The position numbers and the translations under genes were made by a program. This document shows positions 47,650 through 59,084 of a stretch of 64,000 bases of DNA, piece by piece. The DNA is from Isoetes taiwanensis. Lineage: Eukaryota > Streptophyta > Lycopodiopsida > Isoetales > Isoetaceae. Position 1 is the stretch's first letter. Each line of letters begins with the position of its first letter. The notes below the pieces were generated by a model. The model saw only the letters and a program-made list of their open reading frames with translations. It did no database searches and was not told the origin of the DNA. Location: NCBI GenBank assembly GCA_021234155.1, contig JAJEKV010000002.1, positions 29,259,115 to 29,323,114 on the forward strand, in the 5' to 3' direction.

Positions 47650-48053
47650 ATGTTTACTTATGATATTCTGACGAATATTCTGATGAATATACTGACGAAA
47701 CAAATCGTCAGAATATTCGTCATACATTCGTCAGAATTTTCGTCAGATTAATCGTCAAGAACATTCGTCACACTATTCGTCTGACTTTGCGTCAGAAATA
47801 TTCGTCAGATTTTTCGTCAGTTTTTGCGTCAGATTTTTCGTCAAATTATTCGTCAGAATTTTCGTCAGGCTTTTCGTCAGATTTTTCGTCAGCAAATTTA
47901 TGCGTCAGATTTTTCGTCAGATTTTTCGTCATAAATTTTCGTCAGTTTTTGCATCAGTGTTTTCGTCAGGAAATTCATCAGAGGCTCGCTGGAAAAACAC
48001 GTAAGATTTTTCTGACGCATTTTCTGACGCAGAACAGGCATTCTCTTGTAGTG
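47650..48053 (+). mobile_element. CACTA transposon end (left, inverted) with subterminal repeats
   Basis: The terminus on the complement is CACTACAAGAGAATGCCTGT, ending at 48053, almost identical to the end at 45229 for about 28 bp. The interior is packed with TTCGTCAG/CTGACG units. GTC at 48054-48056 (GAC on the complement) is the target duplication. Both ends face the same way on the plus strand, which an unrearranged element cannot do. Confidence 0.85.
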
Positions 48054-48181
48054 GTCGCCACTCCTGGAAAGAGTCAACGTTTGCTAAAAGCTCCTTATCA
48101 TAAATAGGATAGTTGACCTCAGCAGCCTGGAACTTTTGAGAATGATAGGCGATCGGATGTAGCTCATGATCATCTCCCTCT
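48054..48181 (-). pseudogene. Ty3/gypsy RNase H fragment (N-part)
   Basis: The minus strand reads DDHELHPIAYHSQKFQAAEV and continues NYPIYDKELLANVDSFQEWR, the middle of a gypsy RNase H region. It stops at the CACTA end. Its last codons join exactly to the sequence at 45230 if one GAC copy is removed. On the other side it passes directly into an LTR through the shared TTTTCACA, so gag, protease and reverse transcriptase were deleted. Confidence 0.85.
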
Positions 48182-48573
48182 TGTGAAAACAAGGAAAATA
48201 CTTGGAAAATATAATACGGAGGAAATACGCCAAGATCGTCAAAGAATCTAATATATGAACAAGAATCAAGAGTACAATGGCCCGAAGGCAAGCAAGAACA
48301 TGAAACAGATGCCTAGAAGACTCAAGATGTTGAACCGGAATGCTTTGACAAGAAGGAGGTGCCTCCTTATATATCTAGGCCAACAGTCAAGATCGCGCCA
48401 CTCCAATAGATGAGATCACGCTAAGTGTCGCACATGCATGTAGATTCTAGAATATTCTAGAACCTTCTGGAAACAACTCCACACATGAGAAAGACGCGAG
48501 GGAATATCTTCAACAAGTGTTCGTAACACACTGGCTATGTTCGTACGATACGAGTATCCATATGGTCGTCACA
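48182..48573 (-). mobile_element. Gypsy LTR (minus strand)
   Basis: On the minus strand it starts TGTGACGACCATATGGATAC at 48573, has the TATATAAGG box and the block shared with 46657-47034, and runs through the 3' portion also seen at 38558-38676. About 392 bp. The inner edge overlaps RNase H by microhomology. Confidence 0.75.
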
Positions 48574-48904
48574 ACTCATAGTTTCTAACGTGTTTTGCTC
48601 TGCCATTTTTGTTCTAGACATCTATGAACTAGCCTCCTCATTTACATATACTTACATGTACAATATAATTTGGAATTTGCACAATTTTCAGCCTCTTGCC
48701 ATTGGCATCCCAAGCATAATGAATAGCATCTAATTTTTTGTACTTTGAAGGATCGGTAGAATTAGGCTGCCAACACTTAGTTAAGCAGTTTGTGTATTCT
48801 CTTCAGTAGGCTTCCACCATGATATATAAATATGGCCCTAATTTATATATTCTGGATCAAAAACAACATTCTCATCTGCATATCCTAATCAAGTTGTAGT
48901 GTTA
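48574..48904. other. No gene recognised
   Basis: Flank between the LTR and the decayed minus-strand gene; nothing visible. Confidence 0.4.
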
Positions 48905-51833
48905 TCATCTATGTTCACCTTTCCCGTGGTTAGAACCAAAAACATTCCACATCATATAGACTTCAGTGTCGTTTCTGTACCTAGCCACAAAGTAAAATGG
49001 TCTAGAAGCCTTGAATTGAGATGTTGCGCCATTTGAAAACACACAATGTGTCTTTGGCACCCTTCCTTTCTGCTCCAGATATTGGTGGTGTTTCATGAAG
49101 CAATAATGCATGAACAGAATATCGTGTTCCCTATCATCTGATACATAGTAATGTGTTTCCTTGATAATCTCATCTGCCACTGAATCATACTGATATGTTA
49201 TTTGAACCAAAATGACGATCTTGTTATTGACCCAGCGCATCGACTGCATCTCCTCTTGTTCCTTGAATGTATAGTTCTCTGCAAAATCCACTACCGAAAG
49301 CATCTGCTGGGAGATTCTCCAGAAGCTCCTTAAAATGTTTAGCCTGCCATTGATACTTCTTTCAATTTATCTAAAAGCTCCTTGGGTTCTGTCTCTTTGT
49401 AGTGATGAGTCAATCTCTACCTGAACTTGAGACATTGTCTTTCTCGTAATCAATGTACTCCCATTTCACTTTCCTGTTACTGCCACTTTCTTCCATGAGA
49501 CAGGACTGAAACTTCTAGATTTCACACAACTCACAATCTCCAATGATGCATCCATTGAGTCCATCCACTAGCATTCGCATCCTCACATGCTAAATGCAAC
49601 AGCAACTATTGAAGTCCTTCAATTTCACAATAAACCAAGATTTTAGCTTCTCAAATGCTCGAAGACGAATCTTAATTTATGGATGTTGGTCTTTGAACCT
49701 CTTGAACGATAACATCTCATGAAATGAACACTAAACTGTTATAATATGTACACCACACCACACCACACCACACCATGCACTACACCATGCCCCACACACA
49801 TCATATTCACCAGACCAAGCACCTTAGTGTTGTGTACGCACCACACACCACACCACACCACACCACCACACACATCATATCCACCAAACGGGCCATACTA
49901 AACTCATGCCACACCACACGTCATAAAGCATGTACCATGCACCACACACTCTACACCACACAACATACAGCATCGCCACACATACTACACGATATACACC
50001 ATCCACCACACACACACTACATATCATACACCAAATATGTGATGGTAGAAGGAGTGGTCGGAGTTTTTTTTTTTTTGGAGTGAGAGGTCATGGGGGTGGT
50101 AAAGTGGTGGTGGCAAAAAAATATGGTGGTAGGCGATGGTGGGATGAAATGTAGTAGTGAGAGATGGTGGGGTGGTATGTGGTGTGGTGGTGATGACAAA
50201 TGTGGTAGTGGGAGATTGTGGGGTGAAATGTAGTCATGGCGACAAATATAGTGGAGTGTGGTAGTGGGAGATGGTGGGGTTAAAATGTGGTGGTGATGAA
50301 AAATATAGTAAATGTAGTGGTGATAGCATCTTTTTTTTTTGTTGGGGGGGGGGGAGGAGGGTGGAAGGGGATGCGGGGAGGGGAGAATAAATAATATAAT
50401 GAATCCACACACATCATACATTTAACATGCACACATCCACATGACACCATAAATAGTACTCACCCCACCCCACCCCACACTACACCACACTACACTACAC
50501 ATCACTGCTGCTCAATGAAATGCATGGGTAAAAAATCTCGGGTCTATTCTGGTATGTACATAGTCAAAGCTTTTGAAAAGCCAAATTTTGTAAGATAGTA
50601 CCTTTTTGATATATTATAAATGCTTTACAGAGAATGTGTATTTTCAGCTGACATATATTTATCTTTGAATGGAACTAAACTTTTAGGATCAGTTATCTAT
50701 CATTCTCAAATATTGTACACATAGGCCCAGTAAAAGAATATAGTACTTGTAACTCAATTTTGTCATGTTCTAATATTCTCACACATTAAATATTATTTAG
50801 CTGCATTTCAGAGTCAATTACACACAATTCACATGCTATATACAGTACACCACAAACACTGTGCAACACAATAACTACCACATACACCACCACACTAAGC
50901 ATCATAACTAAGAAAACGTGAATAATAAAATTCAAAAACTAACCTGTGATTCCTCCAAATAGTGGGCAGCATGTTCTTCTCTTACATTTCTCTCCAATCT
51001 TCTATCTGTTCATCTGAAATTGCATCGAATCTTTTAGTCCTCTTACAAGAAACCATTTTCACCATTGTAATCGATCTCTGCCCTCTTTTTCTTTGCCTTT
51101 TACAGGTTTCTTGGGTGAACACCTAATACCTTTTCAAGATTCCTCTGGCTAATTTTGTCATTTGTTTCTGAATCTGCACGGCGTGGTACAGACATTGCAA
51201 GATAGTTATTCTTGGCTACTAGGCAGTCATTGTTGGTAAAAAGTTTCACAATCTGCATGGACTCCTAAAGGTTCCTAATGATAATGCTCTTGGCTTTCAA
51301 ATCCTTTATTTCTTCACCTATTAAAAATTTTCAATGTTTTATCCCTCAAAAACTCAAGTAAAATTTCTTTCTTCATACTATCCTCAAATTTTTTGGTCTT
51401 TTTATAGAAAGATGTTAACAAATTAAGGACAATATGACATTTAGTGCTTGCACTTCTTGATGAACCAGATATTTCTGCCAATTCTGCAAGCTGCAATTTT
51501 TCCTCTCTTATTCTTTTTCTCCGGCATCTTTTCTTCAGCATTTCTTCTTCCTTGGTTCTTCCTCGTTTTCTTCTGTCTGAAATGCCAGCTTGTGGACGGA
51601 TTACCTCGTTGACGTCCATACCCACAATGGATTGGAGCTTGCAGCAGGGAGCCAAAGAACAGGACAGAGGCAATGAACAGGAAGGGATCGAATAACAGGA
51701 ATTCGAGTTTTAGTTTTGAAATTAGAATTTCCCCCACAAATTGGAACTCGATTCTACGGTAGTTGGGTGGTGCCATAATTATAATTTCATACCACAAAAG
51801 TGGCAGATATGCGACCACATTTTGGGGGGCCAA
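48905..51833 (-). pseudogene. Decayed gene of a putative mobile-element nuclease family
   Basis: The minus strand holds coding-like pieces in order: an N-terminal basic coiled part (51673-51314, RKRGRTKEEEMLKKRCRRKR), a middle part with several stops (51300-50950, with KLFTNNDCLVAKNNYLAMSV and PRRADSETND), a stretch at 49700-49310 (VKWEYIDYEKD, HFKELLENLPADAFG) and a better kept C-terminal part at 49303-48905 (VVDFAENYTFKEQEEMQSMRW, HCVFSNGATSQFKAS, MMWNVFGSNHGKG). The last motifs match, from memory, a protein family in animals and plants with the pattern DFAEN, SDGA.SQFKN and WNFF..SHGKG, usually thought to be element-derived. The Asp expected in SDGA is Asn here. A simple-sequence block interrupts the gene at 49745-50510. 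It is a pseudogene. Confidence 0.5.
49745..50510. repeat. CACCACA/GGTGGT simple-sequence block
   Basis: CACCACACCA repeats on the left and GGTGGTG/ATGGTGGGG repeats on the right form complementary purine/pyrimidine-skewed tracts, with T and G homopolymers near 50065 and 50343. They account for the histidine- and proline-rich frames here. Confidence 0.9.
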
Positions 51834-52041
51834 GGGGACAACCGAATTGGGACATCACAACGTGGTTTTACCCATCCATTTGCCCGACATTTGTGATCAT
51901 TATAAATAGGTTCATCAATATTCGGTTAGATCCATTAAGTAGGTTTATCTTATTCTTGCAGTATCTGATTAGATCCATCGTTCCTAGAGCATATTTTCCT
52001 TTACCTATTGTCGTGATTGAATAGATCGAAGCCTCCTATCT
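51834..52041. other. No gene recognised
   Basis: Short flank, nothing visible. Confidence 0.4.
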
Positions 52042-52200
52042 TTATATCCCATTTGAACCAATTTTGCCTAATGCATGTAACAATTTCCCTACTTCTAGGC
52101 TTTTCATAATTCTACAGGCATATAAGGTGCCAATAATGGTAACTTTATCTGGCCTCACACCTTCTAAACTCCCATCTACCATTTCCATGTTTAGCATTGA
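52042..52200 (-). pseudogene. PPR protein fragment
   Basis: The minus strand reads GVRPDKVTIIGTLYACRIMK followed by SLEVGKLLHALGKIG, a clear match to the plant PPR repeat pattern (G..PD.VT....L.AC....L..GK.LH). Only about one and a half repeats remain and the frame ends just after, so it is a relic. Confidence 0.65.
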
Positions 52201-52389
52201 ACTGATTAAGGAAGCCCTTTTTATTTGATGTAATAAGTTGGTAGGGGTTAATATTTGGGTGTATGGAAAGCATCCCATCTGTAGTTCATACTTTGGATGA
52301 GGAGTATCGAAGCAGTAAACTTGTAACAGACTATGGTGGAGGGCTGAGGTGCCTTTTATTTTTTGACATCTCTCTTTGTTGATGAACAT

Positions 52390-53218
52390 TTATTTTAACT
52401 TATATCTTCTGCATATCAGACTATCAATATTGTCGAGATACTAAGATGCAGGTCTGTTCAATATTTTTTTTTATTAAAATTGTCATTGTTCTAATACAAC
52501 AATTATTCATAAATGCCTAGTTGGTAAAAGTTAGGTTCTGTACATGTCCAGAGTTTCATCATGTTGTTAGTTCATAATCAAAGTGCCAAGGGATATGACA
52601 TTGTTCAAATTTAGCGATTCTAATGAATCTTGAACTCTTGCTCAAGGCTGACTATGGCGGGTGAAGTCCGTGAAGAAACATAAGAAACATGAAGGGCCGT
52701 CGAAAAAATCGATGAAGGCTATCCAGCACCAATGTTGCGACATAATTTTTTGAGTAGGTTATGAAAATGCATCCATAAGCAATATTATTCATATGTGCTT
52801 AGTTGGTCTTAATAAATAAGTCAAAAAAACTTTTTGTCTACAATTTTCTGTTTGGTGGCACTAACGAACCTCTCTGCTAAGATCACCGAGCAAGACAAGA
52901 AGTTCTTGCGATGATCCTGTTCTGCTATAGCTTGGCACTGAACCCCTGTTTCTCTATGCAACGGGTATGTTCTTTCTTCTGTTTTCCAACAAACTTACCT
53001 TCCAGCAGACTTATCTTCTAGCATCTTTGGCAGATTTATCTTCGACAGGGCACGTTTCTGTTCTTTCTTCAACAACGGGTACGTTCCAAAGGGGGTTCAC
53101 ATTTGAAACACGTATGGGACAATTGAGTGGCCTAGAGTGTTCTTAACTTATTAAACCATACATATGCTTAGGGTTTTTTTTTCCCTTTTTTTTTTTTTGG
53201 GGATTGACACTTGCCTAA
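52390..53218. other. No gene recognised
   Basis: AT-rich with repeated phrases such as CTTATCTTCTAGCATCTT (about 53023 and again 53678). No gene. Confidence 0.4.
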
Positions 53219-53516
53219 TGTTAAAATAGGCAGTATATAGAGGAGGTCCGGCTATCATTAGGGATAATGATCTACTGATCCATGGACAGTTTTTGTATAG
53301 CCATGTTCTTCTTTATGTTGTCATTTCTACTTGTTCTTGTGTTTTGTGATGGTACGTAAAGCCTAATTTAATTTTCTGGCCTAAATGCCAAGTAATAGTT
53401 TCATCTTGATTTTGCCCAGGCTTTGTAATGCTTTCATTATGTTTGGTGATGTTTTGGGTTGTTCTAGCCCATTGTATGGGTCCCATGGCCTATTGGTCTC
53501 CGTGGACGTTAAAAAA
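53219..53516 (+). mobile_element. 3' fragment of the ORF1-only LINE family
   Basis: Matches 23858-24096: the last codons (GCAGTATATAGAGGAGGTCC) and the end CTCCGTGGACGTTAAAA. It is 5'-truncated, as is common for LINE copies. Confidence 0.7.
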
Positions 53517-53984
53517 TATATTCTATTCATTTGTAAGGGGTTAAAGATGCCTTTTAAAAACCCATATAAGGGGGGGTTTTGGTCCCCTATGCACGCACAT
53601 GGCATATCCCCTATAGAGATAGGTGAACCCCTGGGGGTATGTTCTTTGTTCTATTTCTTCTGTTGGAAGATAAGTCAGTACTTATCTTCTAGCATCTTCA
53701 GCAAACTTATCCGACAAGGAGCTCGGTCGTAGCTCGGCCATAGCTTGACTTTGTTCTTCCATTTTTTCTGCCCAGCATCGCAGCTACCTTCATGCATCTC
53801 ATCTTCGTGCACTTATCTTCATGCACCTCATATTTGGTTATCTCCTGTGGTCTTGTTCTGCTACTCAGCACTGTGTCCCCCTCTATAGCTCCAACAAGTA
53901 CATTGTTTTCCATTGTTCTCAAGATTGCATTTCTTGGCTCCCTCCCCCTCCTTTTGCTCGGGATTCCTTTTGTCTAAGACATAG

Positions 53985-54345
53985 TTTTTTGAAAAATCAT
54001 AACGGCAAAACATCTGTGGCAGGGGTAGTTCGACACCATGCCCCCCTCTTCCAACGGACTTATTGTTTTCTTTTTTCCTGTCTTTGTGGCATCTTTAGAA
54101 GGTAGTTCAGCACCAAGCCCCCCTCTTCCAATGGATTTTTTTTCTTTTATTCTGTCTTTTGGGAAAAAACATTGCGTATACATCTGCAACATCTTTAGGG
54201 GTAGTTTGGCACTGAGGCCCCCTCTTCCAACAAACTTTTTTTTTTCTTTTTTTTTTTGTCTTTTAGGAAAAACGCATAACGACAAGACATCTGTGGCATC
54301 TTTAAAAGGGTAGTTCGGCACTGAGCCTTCCTCTTCCAGAGCAGT
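53985..54345. repeat. Imperfect tandem repeat, about four units of 77-112 bp
   Basis: Each unit has GTAGTTCGGCAC(T/C)GAG, CCCCCTCTTCCA and a T-rich run, then CATCTTTA. Units start near 54024, 54101, 54199 and 54311. Frames on both strands are by-products. Confidence 0.85.
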
Positions 54346-54736
54346 GTCGTCTTGCCAAACCCAAAAATTTTGTAACTTTCCAAAAAGCGTAGTGTATTTT
54401 TTATGAGAGGGATAACGGCCTAGCCTGAGGGTATTATGCCAATTTTTTTTTTAAGGGCCATTTTGTGCATTGTCAAAATGACAGAGTGGAAATTTGACCA
54501 TGCACAAAATGGCTCTACCCCCCTTTTGGCAGAATACCTGAGGGAGCAAGCCATTATCCACCGTACCAAAGTGATCCGAGCGTTTACCCTCAAATTTGGC
54601 GAAGGATCCAGACGTCAAAATGCTAGATGCTGAATGCTAGCTTTTGATGTCATTTATATTGCTGGATTGATGCCAGAGACTGCAGCAGAAACTCTAGTTT
54701 GTTTTAAATTCCTATTGTGAATGTATATTTTTGTAC
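54346..54736. other. No gene recognised
   Basis: Flank between the tandem repeat and the minus-strand LINE. A 65-codon frame at 54436-54633 has no domain. Confidence 0.4.
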
Positions 54737-54799
54737 AAATCAATCAATCAATCAATTTATTCGATCACGCCCTTTAAGACCCAACAAGGTCATAGAGTG

Positions 54800-57700
54800 G
54801 CGAAATTACCTATTCACATCAGTTTACCAAGTAAAGATCTATGTCTCTCAAGATCTTTCAAATAAGCACCCAGTTTTATATTAACAGAGTGAAACAACGA
54901 ATGAATATTCCTGAAATTAATTTCATATTTTCTTCTAATGTCTGCGTATGCATCACATTTCAATCAGAAATGATCCTCATCTTCTACCATCCCTGTATTA
55001 CAGAAAGTACATAAGCGGTCCAAGCATGGTATCTTTGCCCATCTGCCCGTCTCTATTTTTAGCTTATGAGATCATCCTGTAGCGGGCTATGATTTTATGT
55101 TTCCGGAGGGCCACCAGAGGGGTTGGATTGATAGGTAATCTTGCTCACAGTATATCAGCATTGGGTTGACTTTATTTCTATAGAAGTCAATTTTTGTTCC
55201 GTGCCTATCCCAAAGCTTCTCAACTATTTTTTATTGAACTAGATCTCTGATTCCTTCATCCGTGCTAGGCCAATCTTCTGAGATACCCCATCTTTCTAAC
55301 CAATTTCTTATGTCCCCCAACCAACCATTATATAGTGACGTCTCGGCTGCAATTCAAGGCAACCTATGTGTCCTATGATTGCTTCTCGTCCTTCTTTCGT
55401 CCATCTGTGGGCACATGCTAGTTGTTGTTGGGTTCACACATGACTCCCTACCCCATACCAAACCCGAAATAATCAGTGTCTGACAAATAGCTTCGCCTTT
55501 TAAAGGAAGGAAGCCCGTCTCTGCAAGCATGATAGCATATGAAACTTGCTTCCGGCAACCCAAATAGGCAAGCTATACAATATAACCGTCTGCACCAAAG
55601 TTCGAAAAAGCATCTTCTTTAAGCTCCATTTCTGCAAAGAGGCTTTATGGCAGCGTGAGATCATCCCATAGAGGGCCATTATACCTCTAGTTATTCTCTT
55701 TCTTATGCATTCCTTCCAATTATATTTAGAGCTTATTTCTAGCCCTAGATATTTATATGAATCAACCATCTGCAGAGGCTTACCATTAAATGTGAATTGT
55801 GGCCATCTGACCGTCACAACTATCATCCCTTTGGTTTTGCTCATATTTACTGTCATATTTGTTTGTGCAAAAGGAGGCCAAAGTGTCCAGGTGCTCCTGT
55901 AAACCTTCTGGTGTTTCTGATATGAAGACCACATCATCAGCAAATAATAATAATTGGATAACAAAGTTGCCTAACATCGATCCAACATGTCCTTTGTTTT
56001 TGGGCATACGGGGCAACCCTGTTTAACCCCGATCGTGCTCCTGATTTCAGTTGAAATACCAAATGAGAGCTTAGCTATTACCTCTTCATAGAGATGTTCC
56101 ATTCTGTCTCTCATTCCTCTCCTAGAAATGGTATCAAAAGCTTTAGAAAATTCAATGAAAGCTAAAAACAATGATTTTTTTGGTCCCTAGCCTTTTCGAT
56201 TAGAGTCCTCAGAGTCAAAATTTGATTCAAAGTATTATATTGTTTACAGAAGCCCCTTTGGCCCACTGCTCTTTTCTCATGTTGTTCTGCCCATTTGCTT
56301 ATTTTTGCTTCCAGTAATCCTCTCAACAATTTAGCAAACATACTATCTACCATTATAGTACGATAGTTTTGCACATTAGTTCTATTGCCATTTTTATGCA
56401 CAGGTACGACCTTACAAATTCGCCATGAATGAGGCAAGCCTTCCTTGACTGCAAGGTTCATTAGTCTCATTAGAATCGCTATAATGTCTTCTCCTCCCCA
56501 TTTCAATAGCTCTATCACAAGGCCATCAATATCATGTGCTTTTCCATTTTCCATTTTGCTAAGCTGCTCTTTTAAATCATTTTATGAAAAGATATCATTG
56601 TGTACCTCTAATATCTGCATGTACTCTTGCCCAGACTGAAAATAGATCCTCTTAACCAGCTGCAGAAAATCTTCTGTATCCAAATTGAAGGAAGGTGGTC
56701 TCGCCAAAATACGTGTCCAGAAAAGCTTCGCTCTAATTGTAAGTCTAATTGTAAACAAGTCCTCTAATGTTTTTTGCTGCTTTTGCAAGTACTGGTATTT
56801 TTTCTGACTCAACAGTTATTTGTACCATTTGGGTTTAGTTCTACACCCTTTAAGTATGCTGGCCCTTGCCTGCTTGCATTCCATGTCCCACCATGAATTG
56901 CAGGGTCTACCCTTGGTTCTGCATCCGATCCTTCCAAAGACTGCACATCCTACATCCATCATTAGTTGGGCCAACTTGTTTGCATCTCTCTCCAATGTGC
57001 CATCGCACCAGGAGTCTAACTTTTCAGTCAGACATTTCTTGTACTTTTATTGTTTGGAAAAATCAACTCTTAGTTTTGGGATAGAGCACTTCAGTCTCGA
57101 GCTTCTTGGGAGATTGACATTCAAACTAAATAGAGAGGTATATGATCAGATTCAAGAGTTTTGTCCATGATGTGAAGGACTGAGCGATATCTGAGTCTTT
57201 GGTGGCAAGAAGATAATCCACCGTGCTTTTCCAATTCCAAGAAAAGTAGGTCGATTTCCCTGCATTAGGAAATTTTTGGATCCCATTCAGAATTTTGAGC
57301 TGCAGCTAGATCCTAGATCCAGTAGAAAGTTACCCATTGCATTCTTATCTAGATCCATGGATGTGCGCAGAAATTGTGGCTCATATTCTTCTTCTAACCT
57401 TAGATCAGATTCTCTCATAAAAGAGATGGATTGACCATCTTTGGTTCGGACATTAAAGTCTCTGACCAGCATGATCTCTCCCTTGCTTCAGAGCTCACAT
57501 ATCTTCATGGATAGAGAATGTAGAGATTGCTCTCTACCCAAGTTGATATTGTCATATTAAGCGAGCAAAGTAGCAGCCTGCTAGATATGTTATATGCCCG
57601 TAGATTTCTATTTTTAACCAAATGTACTGATTATGCACATGCACATTTTCATTTGCAATAGATTCGCCTAAATCATCTTTGATATAGGTCGCTATCCCAC

Positions 57701-57907
57701 CAAAACCTCTGCCAGAATCCATTTCTTTTGCATTCCAAGCTGATACCAGCATTCTAAATCCTTCCAAGATTGGCATCGAAGAAGCTTGATGTTCCCAAGT
57801 TTCAAAGAAAAAAACAATATATGCCATCTTCCAGATTTCAGCAATTGCACATATCTTAGCATGTGTGAGGCCATGCACATTCTATGCTCCAACCTTGAGG
57901 GACCCAT
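54800..57907 (-). pseudogene. LINE ORF2 relic (endonuclease and reverse transcriptase)
   Basis: Recognisable pieces, 5' to 3': endonuclease start (NVHGLTHAK, FFETWEHQ, GRGFGGIATY) at 57878-57552; a GDFN-like site as RDFNVRTKD at 57472-57287; reverse transcriptase with AHDIDGLVIELLKWGG and NYRTIMVDSMFAKLL at 56554-56162; FIEFSKAFDTISRRG and GVKQGCPVCPK at 56171-55971; the catalytic LLLFADDVVFIS near 56000-55900; and YKYLGLEISSKYNWKE at 55964-55500. At least six frame breaks occur. The catalytic FADD is kept, where the intact copy has YADD. Confidence 0.85.
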
Positions 57908-57929
57908 GTCCCTAGTTTGCTCTTTTCCT

Positions 57930-58563
57930 GTGTGTTATCACGACTCTGCCATTAGAATGCAATTAACCCCTCATCTGTGCTGGAGTTAAATCCAAGTCTA
58001 TCTAAAGCTTTTGGCCTTTCAACGCTGATTTATTAAGCAGCACTCTATCTTTATCTTCTTTCTGTGCAAATTTTATAAGAATAGGCCTTGGGGAGCTTCT
58101 TTCGGGACGACCCAATCTCCTACAGTGCACTACTTTTGGATCATGAAAATGCATACTATGTTGAAAGAATTCACTCACCACAGTTTTCAAGTCCTCATTT
58201 TCTGCCTCCTGCACACTTGAGATTTTTAAATTTTTGGATCTCATCTCATGTTTAGTTTGTTCAGTTGTCATCTCCTCTTGGTGAGATTGCAATTGTTCCT
58301 TTATTACCTCTGCAATCAAATTGCCAAATTTGCTCTATAATGCAGAAAACACTTGTTGTGCAGGCATCTCTTTTCTACGTTGCTGAAGGACTTCTTTGAG
58401 TTCACTATTCTGAATTTTCAGTTCGCAGTTCTGCATAACGACTTCTTCAACCACTGATCGAATTTTTGTCATCTCGGTCTTCATCTCCTGTAGAAGGTTC
58501 CAAATTTCATCTAGGCCCATGCCATGTATCTGCGCTGGAGATCCGAGTTCCTTCGCCTTTCAT
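57930..58563 (-). pseudogene. LINE ORF1 relic
   Basis: Coiled coil (EIWNLLQEMKTEMTKIRSVV...) then a stop near 58335. The RRM-like region follows in the same frame (KNLKISSVQEAENED, RPILIKFAQKEDKDRVLLNK), ending at GQKL. After a second stop, DLDLTPAQMRG and VVITHRKRAN remain. It parallels the intact ORF1 at 30004-30687, with a short deletion between the last two blocks. Confidence 0.8.
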
Positions 58564-58765
58564 GTCATTGAGTACAAAACTTTGAGTTGACATAACTTGA
58601 TCCAACGGTTGAAATCTAATCTTAGCTGTAAACAAGAGGATCACTTTGTTAAGGCTTTATTCCTCGAGTTGATGCTGTTTTAGAAGTAGGGCAAAGCCTC
58701 ATTGGGCACCCTTGAAAATCTATAGATAGTTGATGCATGGAAAACCCGCCTAAATCCTAAGAGCC
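58564..58765. other. No gene recognised
   Basis: Flank between the LINE and the miniature element; nothing visible. Confidence 0.4.
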
Positions 58766-59084
58766 GGTTCACATGCAGTGAAGGCACCAACACCGTCGTG
58801 TAAAAAGGCTCACCCTTTTACATGGACCATCATCTGCCATCGCCAATTAGCACAGGGCAAAACAGGGCCACTCTTCGGCGATGGTTGCATATGAACCCAA
58901 CCTAAGGTTTGAGTGGTGACTTACATCTTAAGATGAAAGATGGTTAGAATGGGTTCACATGCAACAGTGGTCGGAGAGGGGCCATGTTATACCCTTTGCA
59001 AATTGGTGATGGTCGGCGATGGTGGGCGTAAAAGGGCGTGGCATTTTACACGATGGTGAAGGCCGCGATGGTGCATGTGAATCC
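58766..59084. mobile_element. Two miniature elements in inverted orientation
   Basis: 58766-58897 and 58952-59084 are inverted copies of a ~132-bp sequence. Each copy has GGTTCACATGC-type ends that are themselves inverted repeats (for example GGTTCACATGCA and the complement of TGCATGTGAATCC). They share CCATCGCC and GTGTAAAA phrases. There is no coding capacity. This may be a compound MITE or one foldback element. Confidence 0.75.

Larger units (their letters stand above)
54737..58563 (-). mobile_element. Decayed LINE, same family group as the one at 30004
   Basis: On the minus strand: a start near 58563, a broken ORF1, a broken ORF2 and a 3' end GGGCGTGATCGAATAAATTG followed by an ATTG microsatellite tail (54737-54760). 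The 3' end and the protein order match the LINE at 30004. There are many stops and frameshifts, so this copy is old. No target duplication was found. Confidence 0.85.

Noticed and set aside
44880-48030. Regularly spaced TGACGAAAA units that could look like a CRISPR-like array
   Set aside because: Units are short, in both orientations and lie next to CACTACAAGA termini, so they are CACTA subterminal repeats.
49745-50421. Histidine- and proline-rich open frames
   Set aside because: They are translations of CACCACA/GGTGGT simple sequence.
53974-54383. Lysine-rich minus-strand and Phe/Pro-rich plus-strand frames
   Set aside because: By-products of the imperfect tandem repeat with T-rich runs.
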